From NCBI GenBank assembly GCA_021373135.1, contig JAJFTH010000002.1, forward strand, positions 62,001 to 126,000: a DNA stretch of 64,000 nucleotides, written 5' to 3'. This stretch comes from Bacteroidales bacterium. Lineage in GTDB: Bacteria > Bacteroidota > Bacteroidia > Bacteroidales > UBA1402. A model generated the notes under the pieces. The model searched no databases and was not told the origin of the DNA. It saw only the letters and a list, made by a program, of their open reading frames with translations. Numbering within the stretch: position 1 is the first letter of the stretch; every line of letters begins with the position of its first letter. Shown piece by piece: positions 55,687 to 64,000 of this stretch. Position numbers and translations under genes: made by a program.

Positions 55687-58600
55687 ATGATAGAACGTAT
55701 CATCCATTTTTCAATAAAAAATAAATTTATTGTCGAACTATTTGTTGTTGCACTGATCGGCTGGGGTATATACTCTTTAACCCGGTTGCCCATTGATGCA
55801 ACACCGGATATAACCAACAACCAGGTGCAGGTTATTGCGCTTGCCCCATCTTTGGCAGTACAGGAAGTAGAAAGCTCTATTACTGCGCCTATTGAAGTAG
55901 CTGTTGCCAATATTCCAAATATTATTGAGCTTCGCTCCATTTCTCGCTTGGGTTTATCCGTGACCACTGTTGTGTTCAAAGACAACGTTGACATTTATTG
56001 GGCACGACAACAAATGAATGAACGACTCAAAGAAGCCGAAGAAATGATCCCTACCGGTGTAGCCAAAGTCGAGCTGGCTCCTATCTCAACCGGATTGGGT
56101 GAAATATACCAATACCGTCTTGCCGTAGATAAAGGATTTGAAAATAAATATGACCCGATGGAGTTGCGGACTCTTCAGGATTGGGTTGTACGCAGGGAGA
56201 TGCTTGGTACTCCCGGTGTGGCTGATATTAACAGTTATGGCGGTTTTGTGAAACAATATGAAATTGCGATTAACCCGGATAGGCTCAGGGGAATGAATTT
56301 GACCCTTACTGATATTTTTGATGCACTCGAGAGAAACAACGAAAATACAGGAAGTGCTTATATCGATAAAAAGCCGACTGCTTATTTTATCCGTGGTATC
56401 GGACTGGTGAAATCGTTGGAAGATATTGAAAAAATAGTGGTTAAAAGCAATTCCTCCGGTATTCCTATCTTAATCCGGGATGTGGCAACCGTGCAATATG
56501 GCAGCGCAACACGTTACGGTGCTTTTGTTGTGGATACGGCCGAAGCAGTCGGCGGTGTCGTTATGATGTTGAAAGGGGCAAACGCCAATGAGGTGATCAA
56601 AAACGTTGAAACACGTGTGGAATCTATTCAAAAGTCATTGCCCGAAGGAGTTAAAATAGAGCCTTTTCTAAATCGTTCAGACCTTGTCGGACGTGCTATC
56701 GGTACGGTTTCAAGAAATTTGATCGAGGGAGCCTTGATTGTCATCTTTATTTTGGTCCTATTCCTGGGCAATATGAGGGCCGGACTGATTGTGGCATCTG
56801 TTATCCCGCTTTCCATGCTTTTTGCCATCTCATTGATGAACTTTTTCGGAGTATCCGGAAACTTGATGAGTTTGGGGGCTATCGACTTCGGATTGATTGT
56901 GGACGGTGCGGTCATCATCGTCGAAAGTGTTGTCCATCGAATAACAATGAGCAAAACGCACCATCTCGGGATCAAAAGGCTTACACAACATCAAATGGAT
57001 GAAAACGTATTTGAGTCTGCCAAACAAATGATGAGTAGTGCCACTTTCGGACAAATAATCATTCTGATTGTTTATGTACCGATATTGGCCCTTGTAGGCA
57101 TTGAAGGTAAAATGTTCCGCCCCATGGCTCAGGTGGTATCGTTTGCATTGATTGGAGCTACGATTCTCTCTTTGACTTATGTACCTATGATTTCATCCTT
57201 GTTTTTGAGCAAGGACACCGAGCATAAACCGAATTTCTCAGACAAACTGATGAAGTGGTTTCAAAAAATATACAACCCGGCCATCCTTTTTTCCTTAAGG
57301 CACAAAAGGTCTGTAACTCTTTCCACCATTGCATTGTTCATCATCAGCCTATTTATATTCAATAGTCTGGGTGGAGAGTTTATTCCTCAACTGGAAGAAG
57401 GGGATCTTGCGGCAGGAGTAATCACTTTGCAAGGAGGTTCGCTGTCAAATACGGTAGAACAGGTAAAGAAAGCAAACAAAATACTGCTCGAAAACTTTCC
57501 TGAAATAAAGCATACCGTTTGTAAAATCGGAGCAGGAGAAATTCCGACAGATCCAACCCCGATGGAGACAGGAGATTATATCATCACTCTAAAAGATAAA
57601 AGTGAATGGACGAGTGCTGAAAACAGAGAAGAACTGGTTGAGAAAATGCAGGAAGCACTGGTTCCGTTGGCTGGTGTGAAATTTGAATTCCAGCAACCGA
57701 TCCAAATGCGTCAAAACGAATTACTTTCCGGCTCCAAACAGGATATTGCCGTAAAAATATTTGGAGACGACCTGAATACCTTGGCGGACAAAGCAACTGA
57801 AGTTGAAAAGATCATCCGGAATGTTCAAGGTGTTGAAGATATAAACGTGGAGAAAGTGACCGGACTGGCGCAAGTGCAGGTGGAATACAATCGGGACCGG
57901 CTTGCAGAATATGGGCTGTCCGTCGAAGATGCAAACCGCATTTTACGTGCTGCTTTTGCAGGAAGTCAGGCAGGTGTTGTCTATGACGGGGAAAAGCGTT
58001 TTGGGTTGGTGGTTCGGTTGGATAAAGATTACAGGCAAAATCTCGATGACGTAAAAAGCCTTTTTGTTGCATTGCCTACAGGTGGACAAATTCCACTTGA
58101 ACAGATTGCCGACGTTGAAATCAAATCGGGCCCGGCTCAAGTTTCCCGTGAAGATACCAAACGCAGAATTACTGTTGGGTTTAATGTCCGTAATCGGGAC
58201 ATTCAAAGTGTCATAGACGATGTTACAAAACAAATTGATGCAAAGGTGCAAATGCCGACGGGTTATTATGTGACCTACGGCGGTCAGTTTGAGAACCTTC
58301 AAGCTGCTAAAAATCGCTTGGGCATTGCCGTTCCTGTGGCCTTGTTACTCATTTTTGTGCTTTTGTTTTTTACCTTTCATTCGGTAAAACAAGCCCTGTT
58401 GATTTATACGGCCGTACCCATGTCGTTGATCGGTGGTATTCTTGCTTTATGGTTACGTGGTATGAACTTTTCCATTTCTGCCGGAGTTGGTTTTATTGCT
58501 TTGTTTGGTATAGCGGTATTGAACGGTATTGTGCTGATTGCAGAATTCAACCGGCTTGAAAAGGATGGTGTTGCAGATATTAAAGAACGGGTGTTGAAAG

Positions 58601-60075
58601 GCTTACGTACCCGATTACGCCCTGTCCTTATGACGGCATTCGTCGCTTCAATGGGCTTCTTGCCGATGGCCTTGTCCACTTCCGCAGGAGCGGAAGTTCA
58701 AAAACCTTTGGCAACAGTGGTTATCGGCGGATTGATGACCGCCACTCTACTGACATTGATCGTTTTGCCCATCTTTTATGTTTTCTTTTCAACCCGTTCA
58801 TTCAGGTTCGTTTTTAAAAGGAAACGGTCAAAATTACTGCCTGCCGTTTTGCTGCTTTTGTTTGGTTCAGCCTGTTTTGGCAACGCCAAAGCACAGCAAA
58901 TAACTGTTATCAATGCGAAACAAGCCATCCGGATGGCTTTGGACAGTAATTTATCCATACGCTCATCCGTTTATTCGGTATATGCGCAGAAAGCATTGAA
59001 AGGCGCATCATGGGACATTCCAAAAACAGCAATTGACGGTGAATACGGACAGATAAATTCTTACACCAGGGATAACAGTTTTACCGTATCGCAATCTTTT
59101 GCTTTTCCAACGGTTTATGTCAATCAGAACAAACTGGCAAAGGCCAACGTCAAAAGCAGCGAGTGGCAGTTAAAAACTTCCCGGCTCGAAATCGCCACAC
59201 AGGTAAAACAGGTTTATTGGCAGTTGGTCTATCTTCATGCAAAACAAAAACTATTTACCTATCAGGATAGTTTGTATTCCGGCTTTTTACGGGCAGCCGA
59301 ACTAAGAACAAGAACAGGTGAAACAAATCGCCTCGAAATGGTTGCTGCGCGCTCACAAAGCCTTGAAGTCAAAAACCAGTTGCAACAGATTTTGGCCGAT
59401 GTCGCCATTTATAGCCAAAAGTTACAAACGCTACTGAATGTCGAAACGACTGTGCTTCCGGCGGACACCCTTTTACATCGTATGGAGTTCATACCGGATG
59501 ATAGTTTGACCTTGGCCGGGAATCCATCGGTAGCATATATAAAACAACAAGTTGAGATATCACGTGCTGAAAAAGAGCTGGAACGCAGCCGTATGATGCC
59601 TGATCTTAGTATCGGCTATTTCAGTCAAACCATGCAAGGGGTTCAAGAGGTAAACGGAGCATCACGAACCTTCGGTACCGGAGATCGCTTCACGAGTATT
59701 CAAGCCGGCATAGCCGTTCCTTTATGGTTCTTGTCCAATACTTCCAAAATAAAGGCAGCCAGGCTAAAAGAGCAATCTGCTCAGGCAAATGCCGAGTATT
59801 ATTCTAAATCGCTCTCCGGAAGTTATCGTTCGTTGATGGGCGAATATGAAAAATACAGCAATAGCGTGAACTTTTATGAGAGTCAGGCTATACCTGAAGC
59901 CGATTTAATGATTGAACAGGCAACACTCAGTTACAAGGCCGGTGCAATAGATTATCTCGATTATACGATGAACCTGAACCGTGCTTTAAGCATTAAACAA
60001 AATTACATCGAAGCATTGAACAATTACAATCAAACCATTATAAACATTGATTTTATTACAGGTAAAATCTTTTAA
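55687..60075 (+). CDS. Fused CusA/CzcA heavy-metal RND pump and TolC-like outer-membrane channel
   Basis: One 1462-aa chain. Residues 1-1040 are a heavy-metal-efflux RND pump with twelve membrane helices, the HME motif GAIDFGLIVDGAVIIVE (about 397-413) and GGEFIPQLEEGDLA. After a junction around 1045-1068 (LLPAVLLLLFGSACFGNAKA, like an internal signal sequence) comes a TolC-family domain with long coiled coils (LAKANVKSSEWQLKTSRLEIATQVKQVYWQLVY). The fusion is a known but unusual Bacteroidota arrangement. The export substrate is probably Cu, Zn, Co or Cd. Confidence 0.93.
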   Translation: MIERIIHFSIKNKFIVELFVVALIGWGIYSLTRLPIDATPDITNNQVQVIALAPSLAVQEVESSITAPIEVAVANIPNIIELRSISRLGLSVTTVVFKDNVDIYWARQQMNERLKEAEEMIPTGVAKVELAPISTGLGEIYQYRLAVDKGFENKYDPMELRTLQDWVVRREMLGTPGVADINSYGGFVKQYEIAINPDRLRGMNLTLTDIFDALERNNENTGSAYIDKKPTAYFIRGIGLVKSLEDIEKIVVKSNSSGIPILIRDVATVQYGSATRYGAFVVDTAEAVGGVVMMLKGANANEVIKNVETRVESIQKSLPEGVKIEPFLNRSDLVGRAIGTVSRNLIEGALIVIFILVLFLGNMRAGLIVASVIPLSMLFAISLMNFFGVSGNLMSLGAIDFGLIVDGAVIIVESVVHRITMSKTHHLGIKRLTQHQMDENVFESAKQMMSSATFGQIIILIVYVPILALVGIEGKMFRPMAQVVSFALIGATILSLTYVPMISSLFLSKDTEHKPNFSDKLMKWFQKIYNPAILFSLRHKRSVTLSTIALFIISLFIFNSLGGEFIPQLEEGDLAAGVITLQGGSLSNTVEQVKKANKILLENFPEIKHTVCKIGAGEIPTDPTPMETGDYIITLKDKSEWTSAENREELVEKMQEALVPLAGVKFEFQQPIQMRQNELLSGSKQDIAVKIFGDDLNTLADKATEVEKIIRNVQGVEDINVEKVTGLAQVQVEYNRDRLAEYGLSVEDANRILRAAFAGSQAGVVYDGEKRFGLVVRLDKDYRQNLDDVKSLFVALPTGGQIPLEQIADVEIKSGPAQVSREDTKRRITVGFNVRNRDIQSVIDDVTKQIDAKVQMPTGYYVTYGGQFENLQAAKNRLGIAVPVALLLIFVLLFFTFHSVKQALLIYTAVPMSLIGGILALWLRGMNFSISAGVGFIALFGIAVLNGIVLIAEFNRLEKDGVADIKERVLKGLRTRLRPVLMTAFVASMGFLPMALSTSAGAEVQKPLATVVIGGLMTATLLTLIVLPIFYVFFSTRSFRFVFKRKRSKLLPAVLLLLFGSACFGNAKAQQITVINAKQAIRMALDSNLSIRSSVYSVYAQKALKGASWDIPKTAIDGEYGQINSYTRDNSFTVSQSFAFPTVYVNQNKLAKANVKSSEWQLKTSRLEIATQVKQVYWQLVYLHAKQKLFTYQDSLYSGFLRAAELRTRTGETNRLEMVAARSQSLEVKNQLQQILADVAIYSQKLQTLLNVETTVLPADTLLHRMEFIPDDSLTLAGNPSVAYIKQQVEISRAEKELERSRMMPDLSIGYFSQTMQGVQEVNGASRTFGTGDRFTSIQAGIAVPLWFLSNTSKIKAARLKEQSAQANAEYYSKSLSGSYRSLMGEYEKYSNSVNFYESQAIPEADLMIEQATLSYKAGAIDYLDYTMNLNRALSIKQNYIEALNNYNQTIINIDFITGKIF

Positions 60076-60086
60076 ACAGACGAAAT

Positions 60087-61271
60087 ATGACAAATAATAA
60101 ATTCCTATCATCACTTTTAATCCTGATTTCCATTTTTATATTCCTGTCATGCAACGGAGCATCCAAAAAGGAAGTGGAAACCAAAGAAGCCGAGGTTATA
60201 CCCGAAGATATCGTTGAGTTGCGTCAAGACCAGATCAAGCTTGCCAACATCGAAACCGGAGCAATAGAATTGCGGTCGCTCAGTGGTACGCTCAAAGTCA
60301 ACGGAACTGTGGGTGTCGCCCCTCAGAACCTGGCTACCGTTTGTATGCCGATGGGTGGTTTTATAAAAAGCACCTCTCTGATGCCCGGTCATGCTGTCAG
60401 AAAAGGGCAAACACTGGCTATTATCGAAAATCAAGCGTTTGTCGATTTGCAACAGAATTATCTGGAAGCAAAAAATAAGCTTGAATTTGCCAAGGCCGAA
60501 TATGAACGTCAAAACGACCTTTACAAAAACGAGGTAGCCTCTCAAAAAAACATGCAACAGGTTACTTCTGATTATAAGAGTCTTAAAGTTCAGATGAAAG
60601 CTTTGGAACAGAAACTGGCACTAATCGGCATAAACCCTTACCGGTTGAATGAGAATAATATCAGGAGGTCTGTATCTTTGGTTTCACCTATTTCCGGCTA
60701 TGTGAAAGCTGTCAATGTAAGTATCGGGAAGTCAGTGACAGAATCCGATGTATTGTTTGAGATTGTAAACAGGGACAAACTTTTTCTTGAACTTACTTTA
60801 TTTGAAAAAGACGCCGATAAAGTCTCCATCGGACAGCAAATCCGTTTCTTCATAAATAATGAAACAGAGCAGCACGAAGCGGTGATTTATCAAACCAGCA
60901 AATCGATAAACAGTGATAAGACATACAACGTTTACGCCAATGTGACCAATCATTGTAAAAACATCTTGCCCGGCATGTATGTGAATGCTATTATTGAAGC
61001 TTCAAGCGATCAGGTTAAGTCCGTACCTTCGGATGCCATTGTCAGTTTCGACGACAAAGATTACATTTTTGTTTTCGACAGAAACAAGGTGGAAAGCGGC
61101 AAGAATTTTACCGAATACCGTATGATACAAGTACAAAAAGGCGTTTCAGATAAAGGGTTTACGGAAATAATCCTACCTGAGAAATTCAATGCGAAAGATG
61201 CGAAAGTTGTAATAAAAGGGGCGTACAATCTACTTTCTGCAAAGAAAAACGCTGGAGAAATGGCTTGTTGA
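60087..61271 (+). CDS. Efflux RND periplasmic adaptor (CusB-like)
   Basis: The 394-aa lipoprotein (FIFLSC lipobox) has membrane-fusion-protein architecture: beta-barrel and lipoyl halves around GGFIKSTSLMPGHAVRKGQTLAIIE and VSPISGYVKAVNVSIGKSVTESDVLFEIV, with an alpha-helical hairpin (about 125-185). It begins 11 bases after the pump gene, forming the complete tripartite exporter together with the fused channel. Confidence 0.92.
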   Translation: MTNNKFLSSLLILISIFIFLSCNGASKKEVETKEAEVIPEDIVELRQDQIKLANIETGAIELRSLSGTLKVNGTVGVAPQNLATVCMPMGGFIKSTSLMPGHAVRKGQTLAIIENQAFVDLQQNYLEAKNKLEFAKAEYERQNDLYKNEVASQKNMQQVTSDYKSLKVQMKALEQKLALIGINPYRLNENNIRRSVSLVSPISGYVKAVNVSIGKSVTESDVLFEIVNRDKLFLELTLFEKDADKVSIGQQIRFFINNETEQHEAVIYQTSKSINSDKTYNVYANVTNHCKNILPGMYVNAIIEASSDQVKSVPSDAIVSFDDKDYIFVFDRNKVESGKNFTEYRMIQVQKGVSDKGFTEIILPEKFNAKDAKVVIKGAYNLLSAKKNAGEMAC

Positions 61272-61379
61272 GTCAACTATTTCTGACCGGACTTTTTCAT
61301 CTGATTGTTTGTTTTTTCATCCGGACTTGATTCAAGGCGGAATGTTGGAATTTGCTCTGGAGGGTGTCTCCTTTTCCAG

Positions 61380-62675
61380 CTAATCCGAAACCTTTTCTGC
61401 TTTTTCAAGTTTGGGATGAATCAATCCGACCAAAATGAAAGGCACCAAAGCACAAATCATGACCCAGATAAAGAAATGTTGATAGCCCATCGCTTCCTGG
61501 ATTTTACCTGCGAACATACCGGGCAACATCATGCTTAAAGCCATAAAACCGGTCGCGATGGCGTAATGTGCCGTCTGATGTTCACCCTTACAAAACTGAA
61601 TCATAAAAAGCGTATAAGCTGTAAATCCAAAACCATAGCCGAATTGTTCAAAAGCAACACCGGCGTTGATGATCCAGAGATTGTCCGGCAGTGCGTAAGC
61701 AAAATAAATGGAAGTCAGGTTGGGTAGGCTCATGAAAAGAACCATGGGCCAGATCCATCGGCGGAGTCCGTTTTTCGCAATGACGATGCCTCCCAGAATG
61801 CCTCCCAGGATCAGGGCAATGACACCGACGACTCCATAGACTGTGGCATAGGCGGAAGTGCTTAATCCCAGGCCTCCGTTTTCCAGACTGTCAATCAGGA
61901 AAAGCGGGGATATTTTTTGTAGTTGTGCCTCCGAAAATCGGTAAAAGAGGAGAAAAGCAATGGCTAGGATGCTGTTTCTTTTCGTGAAAAAACTGACAAA
62001 AGTCATCCCGAATTCTTTCAGGATTTCTTTGACTGTCCTGCTTGGATTAGAGACATCTGCCGTTGGTTTTGGAAGCATAAAGAAATGGTAGATGCCGAAT
62101 AGTATCATACAAATTCCCATTACCAGAAAGGTGACAGACCAGGCAAACGGAATGTTTCCCATGCCCTGTGCGAATTTTGGCAAAGGCATTTCCTCTAAAA
62201 AACCGGCCAGATAGATGAGCAGACCTTGGCCGCTAATCATGGCCAGACGGTAGAAAGTGTTTCGGATGCCAACAAAAAAGGCTTGGTCCGTATCTTTTAA
62301 CCCCAACATGTAAAAACCGTCTGCTGCGATATCATGGGTGGCCGAGCTGAAGGCAAGTAACCAGAAAAAAGCCATGCTGAATTGAAACCAATGTGGGGTG
62401 GGCAGGCAGAATGCAACTCCGCTCAATCCTGCACCAATCAACAATTGCATGGTAACGATCCACCAGCGTTTGGTCTTGATCAAATCCACGAAGGGACTCC
62501 AGATTCCTTTGATGACCCAGGGCAAATTCAGCCAGCTGGTGTAAAATGCTATATCGGTATTGGAAAGTCCGAACCTTTTGAACATAATCAGTGAAACGGT
62601 CATGACGGCTACATACGGCAGGCCTTCTGCGAAATAAAGTGACGGGATCCAAGTCCAGGGATTGCGTTTTTGCAT
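61380..62675 (-). CDS. AmpG-like muropeptide MFS permease
   Basis: The 431-aa MFS protein has 12 membrane helices. Its start, WIPSLYFAEGLPYVAVMTVSLIMFKRFGLS, is the signature of AmpG-type permeases, which import anhydromuropeptides for recycling. It follows the SpoIID-domain gene by two bases, so both proteins are likely to serve cell-wall turnover. Confidence 0.82.
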   Translation of the reverse strand: MQKRNPWTWIPSLYFAEGLPYVAVMTVSLIMFKRFGLSNTDIAFYTSWLNLPWVIKGIWSPFVDLIKTKRWWIVTMQLLIGAGLSGVAFCLPTPHWFQFSMAFFWLLAFSSATHDIAADGFYMLGLKDTDQAFFVGIRNTFYRLAMISGQGLLIYLAGFLEEMPLPKFAQGMGNIPFAWSVTFLVMGICMILFGIYHFFMLPKPTADVSNPSRTVKEILKEFGMTFVSFFTKRNSILAIAFLLFYRFSEAQLQKISPLFLIDSLENGGLGLSTSAYATVYGVVGVIALILGGILGGIVIAKNGLRRWIWPMVLFMSLPNLTSIYFAYALPDNLWIINAGVAFEQFGYGFGFTAYTLFMIQFCKGEHQTAHYAIATGFMALSMMLPGMFAGKIQEAMGYQHFFIWVMICALVPFILVGLIHPKLEKAEKVSD

Positions 62676-62677
62676 GA

Positions 62678-63988
62678 TTAATCGTATAAATGCTTTAATT
62701 CTGTATTTGGATAATAATGATGGAGAATATCCGTGTACTTGTAACCCTTTTCACCCATCATGGCTGCGCCAATCTGGCAAAGTCCCACACCGTGTCCCCA
62801 GCCTGCACCGTGCAGGATAAAGCCTTCATCTGTCTTTTCAACCACAAAGGCCGAACTGTACAGGTGTGAAGTGGACAGAGTCCTGCGGATTTCAAGCTCT
62901 TTGCCGATGATGAGGCTTTTCTTGTTTCCGATAATATTCAGTTTGACGATTCGTCCTGAGACGCCCCTTTCCATGGGAATGAGCTCCTGAATTTCCCCGA
63001 AATCGATACCGGATCGTTCATGAATGAGTTTGCTGATTTCCTCTTTTTTGTAGGGAACGGTCCAGCGGTAAAAATCTGCTGTTTCCTGATCGTAGTTGTT
63101 CAGGACTTGTTGCAGGACGCTTTTGTCGGAAGTGTTGCAGAAGGCCGGCGGGTTGCCGAGAATCCAGGATTTGGCATTTTCCTCCATCCTTAAATCAGGA
63201 ACGGTGGTTTGTTCCGTATGGTCTGCAAGCCCGACCAAATAAGGTTTCGGACTGTCTTCCCAGCAATACTGGAATTCTTCCAAAATACCTCCGCAGCATT
63301 TGGAAAAACGGGCATCACAGATTTCGTTTTCTGAGTACAGTACCTGTCCACGTGTTGCCTTGACGGCTTCACGTACCTGAGGAGTACTGGCTCTGGTGAT
63401 GCCTTGATATCGCTGGCAGTGGTCATCGGCACAAACATCGAAATTTGCGTGATCTTCCCTGTCGTACCAACGAATCCGTTCCGAATCATTTTCAATGAAA
63501 CCTGGATTTTTGGTCACATTCTTACCTTTCTGTTGCATTTGGGATAAAAGCCAGCTTCTTGAAATGACCGCATGTGCCTTGAGCAGTTCAGCAGAGGCTT
63601 TCGCACTCATCTCCGAAGAAATGACGCTATTCAGGTAGGATTCGAGCGGTATTCTGTTGACGGCTGTAATTTTATCGTCTTCGACGATGCATTTCAGGTG
63701 GCCTTCAAACACTTGCTTTTCAGTACGTTCCCAGTGAAAGTTGATGCCGATGCGTACATCAAAAAGTTCAAAGGCTGAATCCGCTTTGTTGACAGGTTCA
63801 AATTCGAGCACCGTAAAAGTTTGGTTTTCGAATAAGATTTTCCCCTCTTTAAAACTGACGGCGAATGTGCCGCTGTATGTCTTTTCCTTTCCTGTTTGTC
63901 CTGAAATGAAGTAGGGGCATGGGAAATGGAAGTTTATTTCGATACCCGAAACGATGCCCACTTCGAGCATGGGTTCTTGATGATTCAT
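62678..63988 (-). CDS. SpoIID/LytB-domain protein
   Basis: A 436-aa protein without a clear signal peptide. Residues about 100-260 carry the SpoIID core (RIPLESYLNSVISSEMSAKASAELLKAHAVISRSW), and the C-terminus has GAGWGHGVGLCQIGAAMMGEKGYKYTDILHHYYP, a SpoIID signature. The SpoIID domain is a peptidoglycan lytic transglycosylase or an amidase activator. N-terminal residues form a beta domain of unknown role. It pairs with the AmpG-like permease; upstream control lies outside the window or in 63989-64000. Confidence 0.87.
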   Translation of the reverse strand: MNHQEPMLEVGIVSGIEINFHFPCPYFISGQTGKEKTYSGTFAVSFKEGKILFENQTFTVLEFEPVNKADSAFELFDVRIGINFHWERTEKQVFEGHLKCIVEDDKITAVNRIPLESYLNSVISSEMSAKASAELLKAHAVISRSWLLSQMQQKGKNVTKNPGFIENDSERIRWYDREDHANFDVCADDHCQRYQGITRASTPQVREAVKATRGQVLYSENEICDARFSKCCGGILEEFQYCWEDSPKPYLVGLADHTEQTTVPDLRMEENAKSWILGNPPAFCNTSDKSVLQQVLNNYDQETADFYRWTVPYKKEEISKLIHERSGIDFGEIQELIPMERGVSGRIVKLNIIGNKKSLIIGKELEIRRTLSTSHLYSSAFVVEKTDEGFILHGAGWGHGVGLCQIGAAMMGEKGYKYTDILHHYYPNTELKHLYD

Positions 63989-64000
63989 GGTTTTCTTTCT

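Overview
The window looks like chromosomal DNA of a Bacteroidota bacterium, most likely order Bacteroidales. It carries Bacteroidota promoters (TTG, 17-23 nt, TAnnTTTG), short lipoproteins with an SxC-type lipobox, fimbrillin/DUF3575/DUF5119 genes, a Rho factor with a long N-terminal disordered insertion, a fused CusA-TolC efflux protein and a LytTR/LytS pair. The family or genus cannot be fixed from the sequence alone.

Layout. 1-8306: a type I-B CRISPR effector operon on the minus strand (WYL regulator, cas6, cas8b, cas7, cas5, cas3), with its promoter at 8277-8306. No array and no cas1/2/4 are visible. The start of an unrelated gene lies at the left edge. 8417-9819: a toxin-antitoxin pair (MqsR-like toxin, HTH-Panacea antitoxin). 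About 9990-10200: a GC-rich, multi-hairpin non-coding block of unknown identity. 10232-37349: housekeeping core with guaA, gapA, miaA, a CRP-family regulator, purU-hisH-hisA-hisF-hisIE, an ftsE-like ATPase, lysC-lysA, a glycosyltransferase, a MATE exporter, a CBM9-like secreted protein with a LytTR two-component system, a thioesterase, a B3/4 protein, a DUF4382 lipoprotein, tRNA-Lys, ettA, nth, pheS, tilS and rho.

37552-49051 is the accessory island and the most interesting part: a tyrosine recombinase, an 840-bp non-coding AT-rich region, then a type V (fimbrillin) pilus operon (DUF3575, DUF5119, major fimbrillin, and a large fimbrillin with a FISUMP/C-type-lectin C-terminus). This is fused to a complete diversity-generating retroelement (DGR): variable repeat (VR, 44271-44454), hairpins, a small MutS-like accessory protein, Avd, template repeat (TR, 45612-45795) and reverse transcriptase. 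A clostripain-family lipoprotein protease and a GLUG-repeat remnant follow. TR and VR are 184 bp, co-linear and differ at 20 positions, 16 of them adenines in TR. The expected outcome is a pilus adhesin whose ligand-binding face is continually rewritten.

49144-63988: PAP2 phosphatase, dnaK (with a possible sigma-54-like promoter), NamZ muramidase plus a sodium:solute symporter, a small Cys-rich protein with a CusA-TolC fusion and a CusB adaptor (metal efflux), and an AmpG-like transporter with a SpoIID-domain protein (cell-wall turnover).
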